Program-made: the position numbers and the translations under genes | Shown here: piece by piece, positions 25,606 to 32,674 of the stretch | Layout of the letters: every line of letters starts with the position of its first letter | Position numbering within the stretch: the first letter of the stretch is position 1 | Origin: Planctomycetales bacterium | GTDB taxonomy: Bacteria > Planctomycetota > Phycisphaerae > SM23-33 | Direction: 5' to 3' | Assembly: GCA_030612725.1 (NCBI GenBank) | Contig: JAUWNJ010000012.1 | Coordinates: 29,452 to 93,451, forward strand | DNA length: 64,000 bases | The notes under the pieces: generated by a model | What the model saw: only the letters and a program-made list of their open reading frames with translations | Databases searched by the model: none | Told to the model about the DNA's origin: nothing

Positions 25606-27046
25606 CGTTACCGGCCGGTAAGGTAACACCATCCAGCCGGCGGAGGACTTTCTCCTCCAGCGGCACGGGACGGTGCTTTTGTAGTATTGCTTTGACCTTT
25701 TCAGTAACGCGATAATCAAAGGAGTGCTCACCGTCGGCGGCCCAGGCGTCATGGCGTCTGCGGTCCAGCAGCGGCGAATATAGAACATCGCGGAAGTGGC
25801 GGAGAGTGTGTTCCTCTGCGAGGAAATGCCCCCCGGGTCCGACGCGGTCGATGAGGTCCGCCGCCAATGTCTCTTCGTTGGTTTCAATAGGCCGCCATGA
25901 GGCGCGGACGAGTTCTATAATCTGGTCGGCGATGACGAGCGCCTCGAACGAGGCGGCGGTGGCGAATTCCATCAGTCCGACGTCGTGGATAAGATTCGCC
26001 CCGCTGAGAAACGACGCCGCCAGCGAAAGGGCCATCTCAATGACCGCCTGTCCGTCGCAGCATTTGGAGTCCGAGCAGCCGGCAGTACCGTACATCGGCA
26101 GGTCGTAGTGGTGGGCCATGTCCGTCAGGGCTGCGCACATCCGGTTTAGTTCCGGCGCACCGTAGGAGCATATCTGCGTGGACATGTCCATAGTCGTGGC
26201 GATCCCGCCAAAGACGAACGGGGCGCCGTTCTGTTTCAGTTGTGCGATTACCAACCCGCTTAGTTCCTCGGCGACGCATACTGCCAGCAGTCCCGCCTCG
26301 GTGGCCGGCGCTGTCGCGCCCAGCATGAGCATCGGCGTATAGACCAAGGGGATGCCGGCTTCGGCGCACGCCAGCAGCCTGGCCAGACCGTCGTGGCTGT
26401 GCTGAAGCGGCGAGATCGGCTCGGAGTAATGCAGGATAAACGGCCTGCGGCGGAGTTCTTCAGCCCCGCCGGCAACCTGGCGGGCCATTTCCAGTCCGGC
26501 CTCGAATGTTTCGTCCGTCGTGGCGCAGAAGACGATGGGCTTGACGGTGTTCTTCACCACCTCGCGGAAGAGCACGCAGGCGGTCTGGTGGCGCGGTACG
26601 TCCGAGGCTATTCCGGAAGTTACCATGAAATCAATGTACGGCAAGGCGTCGGTCAGGCGGGCGAGGTCGGCTGCATCGGCCAGGCAAAATGGACGGCGCT
26701 GATGAGTCTGGTGGTCCCAGATGGCAGAATATCCGATATGTGTCCCGAAGTAGGCGTTTGTCCCTTCAAGGTGCATCGCCCGGTTCCCTGTCCGGTCGAA
26801 TATCGTTACGCGATTGGGGGCTCGCAGCAAGGCCTCGTCCACCAGCCCAGCCGGTATCCGCACCGTCGAATCCTCATCCACACGGCAACCGGCGGCGCGG
26901 AGCATCTCGATAGCCTCCGGATGACCCACCTTGACGCCCGTCCGCCAGAGAATGTCCAGTGCGGTGCTGTGAATCACACGGCACTGGTCATCCGACAATA
27001 TCCGGACGCCGGGCCTGTTGAGTGTACTTCCCAATCCTTCAATCAT
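25601..27046 (-). CDS. MttB-superfamily methyltransferase, non-pyrrolysine type
   Basis: The 481-aa protein aligns with trimethylamine methyltransferase MttB. Signatures are LDILWRTGVKVGHPEAIEML near the start, YFGTHIGYSAIWDHQT, PIVFCATTDETFEAGLEMA, HYSEPISPLQHSHDGLARLL, GATAPATEAGLLA, MYGTAGCSDSKCCDGQAV and SLAASFLSGANLIHDVGLME. The reading frame is uninterrupted, so there is no in-frame amber codon as in true pyrrolysine MttB. Such homologues demethylate betaines or carnitine-like compounds onto a corrinoid protein. Neither corrinoid protein nor activator gene is adjacent. ATG 27046 (MIEGLGSTLN) is the start. It lies between ybaB and recR, an unusual position. Confidence 0.88.
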   Translation of the reverse strand: MIEGLGSTLNRPGVRILSDDQCRVIHSTALDILWRTGVKVGHPEAIEMLRAAGCRVDEDSTVRIPAGLVDEALLRAPNRVTIFDRTGNRAMHLEGTNAYFGTHIGYSAIWDHQTHQRRPFCLADAADLARLTDALPYIDFMVTSGIASDVPRHQTACVLFREVVKNTVKPIVFCATTDETFEAGLEMARQVAGGAEELRRRPFILHYSEPISPLQHSHDGLARLLACAEAGIPLVYTPMLMLGATAPATEAGLLAVCVAEELSGLVIAQLKQNGAPFVFGGIATTMDMSTQICSYGAPELNRMCAALTDMAHHYDLPMYGTAGCSDSKCCDGQAVIEMALSLAASFLSGANLIHDVGLMEFATAASFEALVIADQIIELVRASWRPIETNEETLAADLIDRVGPGGHFLAEEHTLRHFRDVLYSPLLDRRRHDAWAADGEHSFDYRVTEKVKAILQKHRPVPLEEKVLRRLDGVTLPAGNE

Positions 27047-27110
27047 AATCTGGCTCCAATAAGATCGTGGGTTGGCCTTCGTCCCTCGGGAACTCCGGAG
27101 CAACCCGTGC

Positions 27111-27434
27111 CTACATTAATTCATCCATACCGGGGAGTTTCATTCCACCGGTGAGTTCTGACATTGCTTCAGCCGCAGCCGCAGCGGCCTGAGCCTGCGC
27201 AGCCGATACAGCGACCTTAATCAAATCCGCCAGCATGTCCGCATCGACGTCAGCGAGGACTTCCGGCGCGATTTTGACATCCACCAATTGCATCTTACCG
27301 TTGACCGTGGCCGAGACTACTCCCCCGCCCGCATCGGCAGTGAACTGGGTCGCTGCGAGTTTCGCTTTCATTTCCGGCAGTTTAACCTTCATCTGACCGG
27401 CCATTTTCATCATCTTACCTATATCACCGAACAT
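27111..27434 (-). CDS. ybaB: YbaB/EbfC-family nucleoid-associated protein
   Basis: The 107-aa protein starts MFGDIGKMMKMAGQMKVKLPEMK and has the family pattern TADAGGGVVSATVNGKMQLVDVKIAPEV, followed by an alanine-rich helix. YbaB proteins bind DNA as tweezer-shaped dimers. The ATG has AAGGAAA upstream. It sits between dnaX and recR, its conserved neighbours, although a toxin-antitoxin pair separates it from dnaX. Confidence 0.95.
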   Translation of the reverse strand: MFGDIGKMMKMAGQMKVKLPEMKAKLAATQFTADAGGGVVSATVNGKMQLVDVKIAPEVLADVDADMLADLIKVAVSAAQAQAAAAAAEAMSELTGGMKLPGMDELM

Positions 27435-27488
27435 TGTTTTTCCTTAAGAGTTTTGTAGCCGCGAACCACGCGAACCTCGTCAACGATT

Positions 27489-27785
27489 CTAATGTCGGTC
27501 ATGCCACCGTTCCGGATCGCGGCTCGCATGATAAATGGCAATAACAAAGATTGTCTCCCGTTTGATTACGTAGTAAATCCCAAATGGAAATCGCCGAACC
27601 AGCGCCCTACGGACTTTATTGTGAACGGCAGGAAAAAGTTTGGGATTTCTTTGAATGAATGCGAGGCGGGAAATAACAGTGCGACGGAATTCATTGCCCA
27701 ATCCCGGGCTTCTGTTCTCGTACCAATGATATGCCTCCATCAGTTCCGCTTTTGCCACAGGACGGATGATGAGACGGTAACTCAT
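27489..27785 (-). CDS. RelE/ParE-family toxin
   Basis: The 98-aa protein (MSYRLIIRPVAKAELMEAYHWYE) has the ParE/RelE fold pattern: N-terminal strand, two helices, then ALVRRFPFGIYYVIKRETIFVIAIYHASRDP. ATG 27785 is chosen over longer upstream frames because it overlaps the antitoxin stop as ATGA. The ParE branch poisons gyrase and the RelE branch cleaves mRNA; the sequence alone does not decide, though the short GIYYVI and HASRDPERW end is ParE-like. Confidence 0.9.
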   Translation of the reverse strand: MSYRLIIRPVAKAELMEAYHWYENRSPGLGNEFRRTVISRLAFIQRNPKLFPAVHNKVRRALVRRFPFGIYYVIKRETIFVIAIYHASRDPERWHDRH

Positions 27786-28006
27786 GCGCTCTGCCTGATT
27801 TCTGATATGAGCTCTTCCAAAGTTGAACCTGCTTCCGGATTGTCCCTCAACGCCTCCAAGCGACGGTCCAACTCTTCTTTCTGCCAATCCGTCAGTTCGA
27901 CCGCATCAGGCACAGAAGCGATACTGTCCCAAATGTCCTCAACCAGTTGGATGCGTTCAGCCAGGCTCAGCGCAAGCACATCAGTCATGGAAATAGTTTC
28001 TTTCAT
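27782..28006 (-). CDS. Addiction-module antitoxin
   Basis: The 74-aa protein (68 aa if it starts at the internal ATG 27988) matches the small helical addiction-module antitoxin family, with VLALSLAERIQLVEDIWDSIA and LTDWQKEELDRRLEALRDNP. It is encoded just before and overlapping the RelE/ParE toxin by four bases, the normal antitoxin-first order. The pair lies between dnaX and ybaB, so it looks inserted into a core gene cluster. Confidence 0.9.
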   Translation of the reverse strand: MKETISMTDVLALSLAERIQLVEDIWDSIASVPDAVELTDWQKEELDRRLEALRDNPEAGSTLEELISEIRQSA

Positions 28007-28048
28007 ACCACCAGCATATCAGACTTGAACAGACTTGAGCAAACAATT

Positions 28049-29776
28049 TTATGCGTTTTCCCCGCTCGTCGTCGCGGTTTGGCGGGTTATGTTTGTTACC
28101 GTCCCGTCGAAGAAGTCCAGCACAGACTTGACGGCAGGGTCGTTGTTTATCTCCGCTCGCTGGGCCGACGAAATCGCAACGTTCGCGTTGGCCGACGCTG
28201 CGGCGGCGGGCGATTCGTCCGTCGGAACGTATTCGCAAACCACAGCCGACCTGCCGAACAATCCGCCGATGGCCTGGGCGATAGTTTCGTCCATTCGCTC
28301 GGCGCATCGCCGGCGGATGGCTTCATGGGCTGAATCGAACCCAAGCCGGAGTGTGTCGCCGGTCAATCCCAGCACCTTCGCAGGACTCAACATCCCGGCA
28401 ACCTGCCCCTGGCGATTGGCGTTCAGTACCGAGACAATCGCAGGCCATTGCCCGCGAATGTACTCCTCAGTCCAGGACGGATTCTCCAGCGAAGGGGCGC
28501 TTTGCGGAGTCGCATCGTCATAACCTGCGGCCGAAGGTTGCGCGGGAATTGGCCTGTTATCTACCGGCTTTTTTTTTTGACCTGCCGGAGCAGGTGAAGG
28601 TCTTCGGGTTGATTGCGTCGGCGTACCGCCGACGGCTAAACGTTCGAGTCTATCAATCAGACTTGCGGTATCGACGAACTTGTCGGCAGCGGCGAGTCTT
28701 ACGAGCATTGCTTCGAGAAGTCCCCTTCCCGACGCCAGTCCTCGCAGGTTCCGACGCGTTGTCTGGGTCAGGCTGACGCCCTGGACCAGCGCCGGAAGCG
28801 TGAATTTGCCCGCCAGGTCAGCCACAACCTTTTTCTGCGTTTCGGGTAATTCGATAAGCGGGCTGTCCGGACCACAGGAGGAAGACAGCATCATGTGACG
28901 GAACATCTCGCCGACGGCGGAGACCGCCGACCCCAGCGTCAGGCCGGAGCGGAGCAGTTCGTCGAGCGCGCCCAGCGCGCCGGCTGAATCTCCGTCGGCG
29001 ATTGCCGTTACTATCGAAGCCGTCCGCTCGTCGGATGGCGTGCCGAGAACGGATACAACGTCGTCTTCGCCGACCTCGCCCGCACCGGCAGCGAGTAACT
29101 GATCCAGCAGGCTCAGTCCGTCGCGCATCGAACCGGCTGCCGCTCTGGCAATGCGGAAAATCGCTTCGGACGTTACCTTTACGTCCTCGGCCTTGCAGAT
29201 TTTCTCCAGGTGCTCGGCGATTTTTCCCGTCGGTATATCACGGAAGTCGAACCTTTGACATCGTGAGAGTATCGTGGCTGGGATTTTTTCAGGCTCGGTG
29301 GTCGCGAAGATGAACTTGACGTGCTCGGGCGGTTCTTCGAGCGTCTTGAGTAGTGCGTTGAATGCGTCTTTGGTTATCTGGTGTACTTCGTCGATGTAGT
29401 AAATTTTGTATCGGCATCGGGCGGGTAGGTAAATCGCGTTGTCGCGGAGTTCGCGGACGTTGTCGATGCCGCGGTTTGAGGCTCCGTCGATTTCCACTAC
29501 GTCCACGTCGTCGCCGCGAGCGATTGCAAGGCAGGCTTCGCACTTGTTGCATGGCGTCGTCGTAGGCCCGTCGGACGACATGCAGTTGAGCGCCTTGGCG
29601 AGAATCCTGGCCATCGTCGTCTTGCCGACGCCGCGAGTACCGGTGAACAGGAAGGCATGAGCCACCCGCCCGGTCTTTATCGCATTGACCAGCGTAGTGC
29701 CGACGTGCTCCTGCCCCACCACCTCGTCAAAAGTGGCGGAACGATACTTTCTTGCCAAGACCAAATACTCAGACAT
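28049..29776 (-). CDS. dnaX: DNA polymerase III gamma/tau subunit
   Basis: It is the clamp-loader ATPase of the replicative polymerase. The 575-aa protein opens MSEYLVLARKYRSATFDEVVGQEHV and has Walker A GTRGVGKTT, a zinc-module CNKCEAC, Walker B YYIDEVHQ, sensor 1 FIFATTEPEKIPATILSRCQ and SRC-type arginine finger context. After about residue 370 a Pro/Ala-rich linker leads to a tau-like C-terminal domain. ATG 29776 is preferred to the in-frame GTG 29782 on ribosome-binding-site spacing. No obvious slippery A-run frameshift signal was noticed in the linker region. It is preceded by the SRP RNA gene. Confidence 0.97.
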   Translation of the reverse strand: MSEYLVLARKYRSATFDEVVGQEHVGTTLVNAIKTGRVAHAFLFTGTRGVGKTTMARILAKALNCMSSDGPTTTPCNKCEACLAIARGDDVDVVEIDGASNRGIDNVRELRDNAIYLPARCRYKIYYIDEVHQITKDAFNALLKTLEEPPEHVKFIFATTEPEKIPATILSRCQRFDFRDIPTGKIAEHLEKICKAEDVKVTSEAIFRIARAAAGSMRDGLSLLDQLLAAGAGEVGEDDVVSVLGTPSDERTASIVTAIADGDSAGALGALDELLRSGLTLGSAVSAVGEMFRHMMLSSSCGPDSPLIELPETQKKVVADLAGKFTLPALVQGVSLTQTTRRNLRGLASGRGLLEAMLVRLAAADKFVDTASLIDRLERLAVGGTPTQSTRRPSPAPAGQKKKPVDNRPIPAQPSAAGYDDATPQSAPSLENPSWTEEYIRGQWPAIVSVLNANRQGQVAGMLSPAKVLGLTGDTLRLGFDSAHEAIRRRCAERMDETIAQAIGGLFGRSAVVCEYVPTDESPAAAASANANVAISSAQRAEINNDPAVKSVLDFFDGTVTNITRQTATTSGENA

Positions 29777-29823
29777 CGACACTCTTCTCCGACAGCGATA
29801 ATCTACTGAAATTGACGCATATT

Positions 29824-29909
29824 ATTGCGGATTGCGGATTTCAGATTGCGGATTTCCACAAATGAGTCGTTGTCTTCTAATCCGCAATCTACAATCCGCA
29901 ATCCGCAAT
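29824..29909. mobile_element. Empty inverted-repeat element (heptamer family, no gene)
   Basis: Two 31-nt arms (29824-29854 and 29879-29909) are inverted copies differing at two positions. Each matches the arms of the four-helix-bundle cassette with about three differences. Only 24 nt separate them, so this looks like a deletion derivative or MITE-like form. It lies between dnaX and the SRP RNA gene. Confidence 0.75.
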
Positions 29910-29979
29910 CAAAAAAGCCGTGCACTCCGCTTCGATGCATCCCAACAGGTCTTGTTCGGCGATCCGGCTCCAGCCAGGC

Positions 29980-30066
29980 GACCCTCCGGCACATGCCGAA
30001 AAACTCGCTTATGGCTGCTTCCTTCCGGACCTGACCAGGTTCACGGCCCGGCATTGCAGAGGACCC
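29980..30066 (-). ncRNA. ffs: Signal recognition particle RNA (small bacterial type)
   Basis: Read on the minus strand, the region contains the universal SRP domain IV core: GTGAACCTGGTCAGG then TCCGGAAGGAAGCAGCC, with the asymmetric and symmetric loops recognised by Ffh, closed by GCAATGCCG/CGGCATGTGC pairing. The 3' side continues with a CGAGTTTTTCGG segment. The ends are approximate, and pairing further out could extend the RNA. The SRP RNA-dnaX-ybaB-recR order is the same as in Bacillus. Confidence 0.92.
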
Positions 30067-30520
30067 AACCTTCAACACCAAACCGCCCAACAGGATGGTC
30101 CACCAGGACAACACCTCGGCGGAGAATTCAGCCCCGCTATAGCGGATTGCGGGTCATCCCGGCAAGCCGGAAATCAGGGCACCGCTAACGCCCCGCCTAG
30201 CACGACAGGATCATAATAGAGCAGTACCTCCTGAAAAGCAAGTGCAACAAGGACGGGGGATTGGTAGAAATGTCCGCCGATGAACTGGCGGATATGGTAG
30301 CACAGACGGTTTATGAGGCGTAGTTGGGACCGGGAGCGATTCTCAAGCAAATTAGTTGACAGCAGCACCGTTTTATGTAAAATGAAATGTGCTGCATCGG
30401 GATTTCTGCGGCGACTACTGATTAGGGCAGATAACTTTGAGCCACTTATGCATGTAGCAAAGAACAACCTCTTCTTTTTTGGCGGAATCTTCCCCCTGTT
30501 CGTCAAAAGGAAAGGAGTAC
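30067..30520. other. Intergenic region upstream of the tRNA, no gene seen
   Basis: About 450 bp with no supported reading frame. It contains the putative sigma-70 promoter at 30356-30383 and a T-rich stretch near 30470. The rest shows nothing recognisable. Confidence 0.6.
30356..30383 (+). promoter_or_regulatory. Putative sigma-70 promoter upstream of the tRNA
   Basis: TTGACA at 30356-30361 and TAAAAT at 30378-30383 are separated by 16 nt. The predicted transcript start, near 30390, would give a leader of about 130 nt before the tRNA. This is the best consensus match in the region but is untested. Confidence 0.45.
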
Positions 30521-30610
30521 GGAGAGGTGGCAGAGTGGCTTATTGCTCCTGATTGATAATCAGGCACGTTCTTAACAGATGCGTCGCGGGTTCGAATCCC
30601 GCCCTCTCCG
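30521..30610 (+). tRNA. Type II tRNA, serine-like body with GAU (isoleucine) anticodon
   Basis: The 90-nt sequence folds as a full cloverleaf. The acceptor stem is GGAGAGG/CCTCTCC (7 bp, discriminator G73). The D arm is GCA/TGC with AGTGG. The anticodon stem CCTGA/TCAGG has the 7-nt loop TTGATAA, whose positions 34-36 read GAT (30555-30557). The T arm is GCGGG-TTCGAAT-CCCGC. The 21-nt variable region (30565-30585) can form a four-pair arm with an 11-nt loop. Long variable arm, D arm and G73 are hallmarks of serine tRNA, while the anticodon is that of isoleucine. CCA is not fully encoded. It could be a decayed or recoded tRNA; see the findings. Confidence 0.85.
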
Positions 30611-30664
30611 CATAATTTTTATATTTTTCTAAAGATTCTTTAGGCAAAAGTCGTATAATATAAT

Positions 30665-30742
30665 ATAGTTTGAATGGCTGTTAAGAGCGTGCCTGAGCTT
30701 TAATCGGGCAACTGACACCGCCTTTTTGGGCGGTGTCTTTTT
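30665..30742 (+). ncRNA. Candidate small RNA complementary to the tRNA anticodon/variable arms
   Basis: The segment 30678-30708 matches the reverse complement of tRNA bases 30548-30578 at 25 of 31 positions, with a 19-nt stretch holding only one G/A difference (a G-U pair in RNA). It folds on its own as GCCTGA-GCTTTAA-TCGGGC, then ends in a strong terminator. A TATAAT lies at 30654-30659 but no good -35 box was seen. It may be an independent antisense RNA, or the 3' part of the tRNA precursor that can refold on the tRNA. Speculative. Confidence 0.4.
30714..30742 (+). terminator. Intrinsic terminator
   Basis: A perfect 9-bp GC-rich stem (GACACCGCC / GGCGGTGTC) with a 6-nt loop is followed by five T residues. 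It would end transcription of the tRNA and of the complementary segment. Confidence 0.88.
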
Positions 30743-30890
30743 AAATTAATTTGCTGAATTAAGCCCGGTCTGTATTCCCCCTAACAGGATGCCGATGAAA
30801 AAATAATTTGGCTGGCGGATACTTGACCAAGGCCGACAGACCGGCGACAATTCCCCCACCGGCATATTGGCCGGGAAAAGGGGTTATTGG

Positions 30891-31532
30891 GTGCCGCCAA
30901 CAAGCCAGCCATCTACAATTCAGATGTTCCTTCCGTTCATTGACATTTTTCTGGCGTTCTTAATGTTTATCCTCACGGTGGCTGTTGTAGTTCTGACCTG
31001 CAAGGTCAAGCGGTACGCGGGGAAAACGTTGGAAGTTGCCGAAAAATCTCTGAAAGTTACTCAAAAATCACTAGAGGCTACTCAAGAGTCATTGGATTTT
31101 TTTGCAAAGCCGCTTGTGGGTATCAAAAGACCGGCGGATATGGAGTTCAATCACCACCCACCGGACTCATTCCAAACAATCGCCCATTCTTCTGTACACC
31201 TGATAAACGAATCGCCTATGCCGATTCGGATAGATAGTGCCGATGATGTTTCTGTACGCCTGCTCCCTGATAAATCAGACCAACCCGCCGAAACGATAGA
31301 TGTTGTTTTGGATAGGCTTTCTGTGTTTGGTGTTCGTCGCATACTTTGGCCACTTCTTCTCAATGATAATGTGCTTTACATAAATCTTAAGTTCATTTCC
31401 GGAATGCGCCACGCACTTTACCCTAATCTTGGAACCGTAAAAGTTGGTGTTGAGTTGCTTGTAAAATATACCTATCGTGGTCGTCAATATCAGGATGTAG
31501 AGGAATTGTGCTATACCTTGAATCCGTCGTAG
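30891..31532 (+). CDS. Membrane-anchored protein of unknown function
   Basis: I do not recognise a family. The protein (about 213 aa) has one N-terminal membrane helix (FIDIFLAFLMFILTVAVVVLT). A short coiled coil of repeated heptads follows (TLEVAEKSLKVTQKSLEATQESLDFF), then a beta-rich domain with PLVGIKRPADMEF and SSVHLINESPMPIRI. The layout resembles small sensor or scaffold proteins with a tethered beta domain. GTG 30891 is chosen because AAAAGGGG lies eight bases upstream; ATG 30924 is the alternative. Base composition is more AT-rich than flanking core genes, suggesting transfer. Confidence 0.7.
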   Translation: MPPTSQPSTIQMFLPFIDIFLAFLMFILTVAVVVLTCKVKRYAGKTLEVAEKSLKVTQKSLEATQESLDFFAKPLVGIKRPADMEFNHHPPDSFQTIAHSSVHLINESPMPIRIDSADDVSVRLLPDKSDQPAETIDVVLDRLSVFGVRRILWPLLLNDNVLYINLKFISGMRHALYPNLGTVKVGVELLVKYTYRGRQYQDVEELCYTLNPS

Positions 31533-31584
31533 GCGAGTAGGCCAACGACAAGCAAATCTGCTCGAATAGGAAAAGGAGATGGTT

Positions 31585-32301
31585 ATGAAACAATGGAGCA
31601 CCTACGTGGCAACGACCCTTGTAGTTTTAGGGATAGTTGTGACCGTCTGGTTCCTCGCTGGACGCAACAATGTCAACTCTCAAGAAAACCCGACAGCAAG
31701 CACAAAGAGTACCAAACAGGTGGAACCCACAAGCCTTTCCTCCACCGCGATAGCTTACGAGAAAGCGGCAGATGACATATTTTTCGGCAACAGCCAATTC
31801 GACCGTATGAGAATAGAACGGTTGCGAAAGGGCCTCCCTATCGTTGTCACCAGAAGACGCGAACGGATACTCATTACATATTGGCGAGAGAGATTAAATC
31901 CAGACCTTTGCGACGAATATGCCTTGAGATGCATCGAGCTTGCAGACAGCTTGCGGGCAGGAACCACAAAATGGAAAGACGTAGCTGCTTATCTACGACA
32001 AGATTCGAGTCGCCTCGTACCGCTTACGCAAGACTGGGGGGCAACCGTTGGGCTCTACTCGATGGCCTTCAGTGTCGCTGATTCCCGTGCCCTCAAGAAC
32101 AGGGCGTCGCTTACATACCAAGAGGTAGGCCAGACCTACACATTAGAGCAGCTGCGTAAAGCGTGTAACCTTACACACCTCGTAATGCCAGACCCACCGT
32201 ACGATTGGGTCGAGGGCGCTGAAAAGGACCGGAAGGCCAAGAGACCATGGGCTGTGCCCCCCAAGAGGGGCGAATATGGCGACCCCGAAGACGAGAGATA
32301 A
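31585..32301 (+). CDS. Membrane-anchored protein of unknown function
   Basis: No family is recognised. It is a 238-aa protein with an N-terminal membrane anchor (YVATTLVVLGIVVTVWFLAG), a Ser/Thr-rich linker, and a helical soluble domain containing ADSLRAGTTKWKDVAAYLRQ and TYTLEQLRKACNLTHLVMPD. ATG 31585 is chosen because the AAGGAG site ends six bases upstream, whereas ATG 31579 abuts it. It follows the previous gene by 52 nt on the same strand and probably shares its transcript. Confidence 0.72.
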   Translation: MKQWSTYVATTLVVLGIVVTVWFLAGRNNVNSQENPTASTKSTKQVEPTSLSSTAIAYEKAADDIFFGNSQFDRMRIERLRKGLPIVVTRRRERILITYWRERLNPDLCDEYALRCIELADSLRAGTTKWKDVAAYLRQDSSRLVPLTQDWGATVGLYSMAFSVADSRALKNRASLTYQEVGQTYTLEQLRKACNLTHLVMPDPPYDWVEGAEKDRKAKRPWAVPPKRGEYGDPEDER

Positions 32302-32674
32302 GGTGGGCAGCATTTTTTCAGCCGCTCCTCGGCTATTGAATCATGTATTTCTAATGTCCGGTTGAGTAGGCCCGAAGGGCCGATCAGAGGTTAGCCGTGG
32401 GCGTCAGGGTACAGCGCGTGCGGCAGAGCATCCAGAATCCCAACAGAAATTGCCCCGATGGTAAAACCTTCTGTCGCCCCGTTGGGGCTATTGCTGTAAC
32501 TCCTTTCTGTCCGGGGGCTTACGCCCCGGGCCAACTTCTAACCGGCCCTTCGGGCCTACACTAACCCGCGTTATCGGGTCAAGATTACATGAAAAAAAAA
32601 GAAAAAAATCCCTACAATCCAGTAATCCCAGTAATCCTGCTATTCCGTTTTTTTCTGAAAAAAAATCCCCTCAA
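32302..32674. other. Intergenic region with REP-like element and repeat fragment
   Basis: Contains the 194-bp inverted-repeat element at 32366-32559, then an A-rich stretch and tandem AATCCNAGTAAT-like units (32602-32650) resembling the right arm of the 6500-6591 repeat. No gene is supported. Confidence 0.7.
32366..32559. repeat. REP-like element with GTAGGCCCGAAGGGCCG ends
   Basis: Terminal inverted repeats of 17 bp (32366-32382 and 32543-32559) enclose smaller hairpins such as GCCCCGTTGGGGC and CCGGGGGCTTACGCCCCGG. It resembles palindromic intergenic elements common in planctomycete genomes and shares a TCTGTCGCCC core with the element at 37830-37980. Confidence 0.8.

Noticed and set aside
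30678..30708. Complementary segment read as a second tRNA on the minus strand
   Set aside because: An anticodon-arm-like hairpin can be drawn, but no acceptor, D or T stems accompany it.
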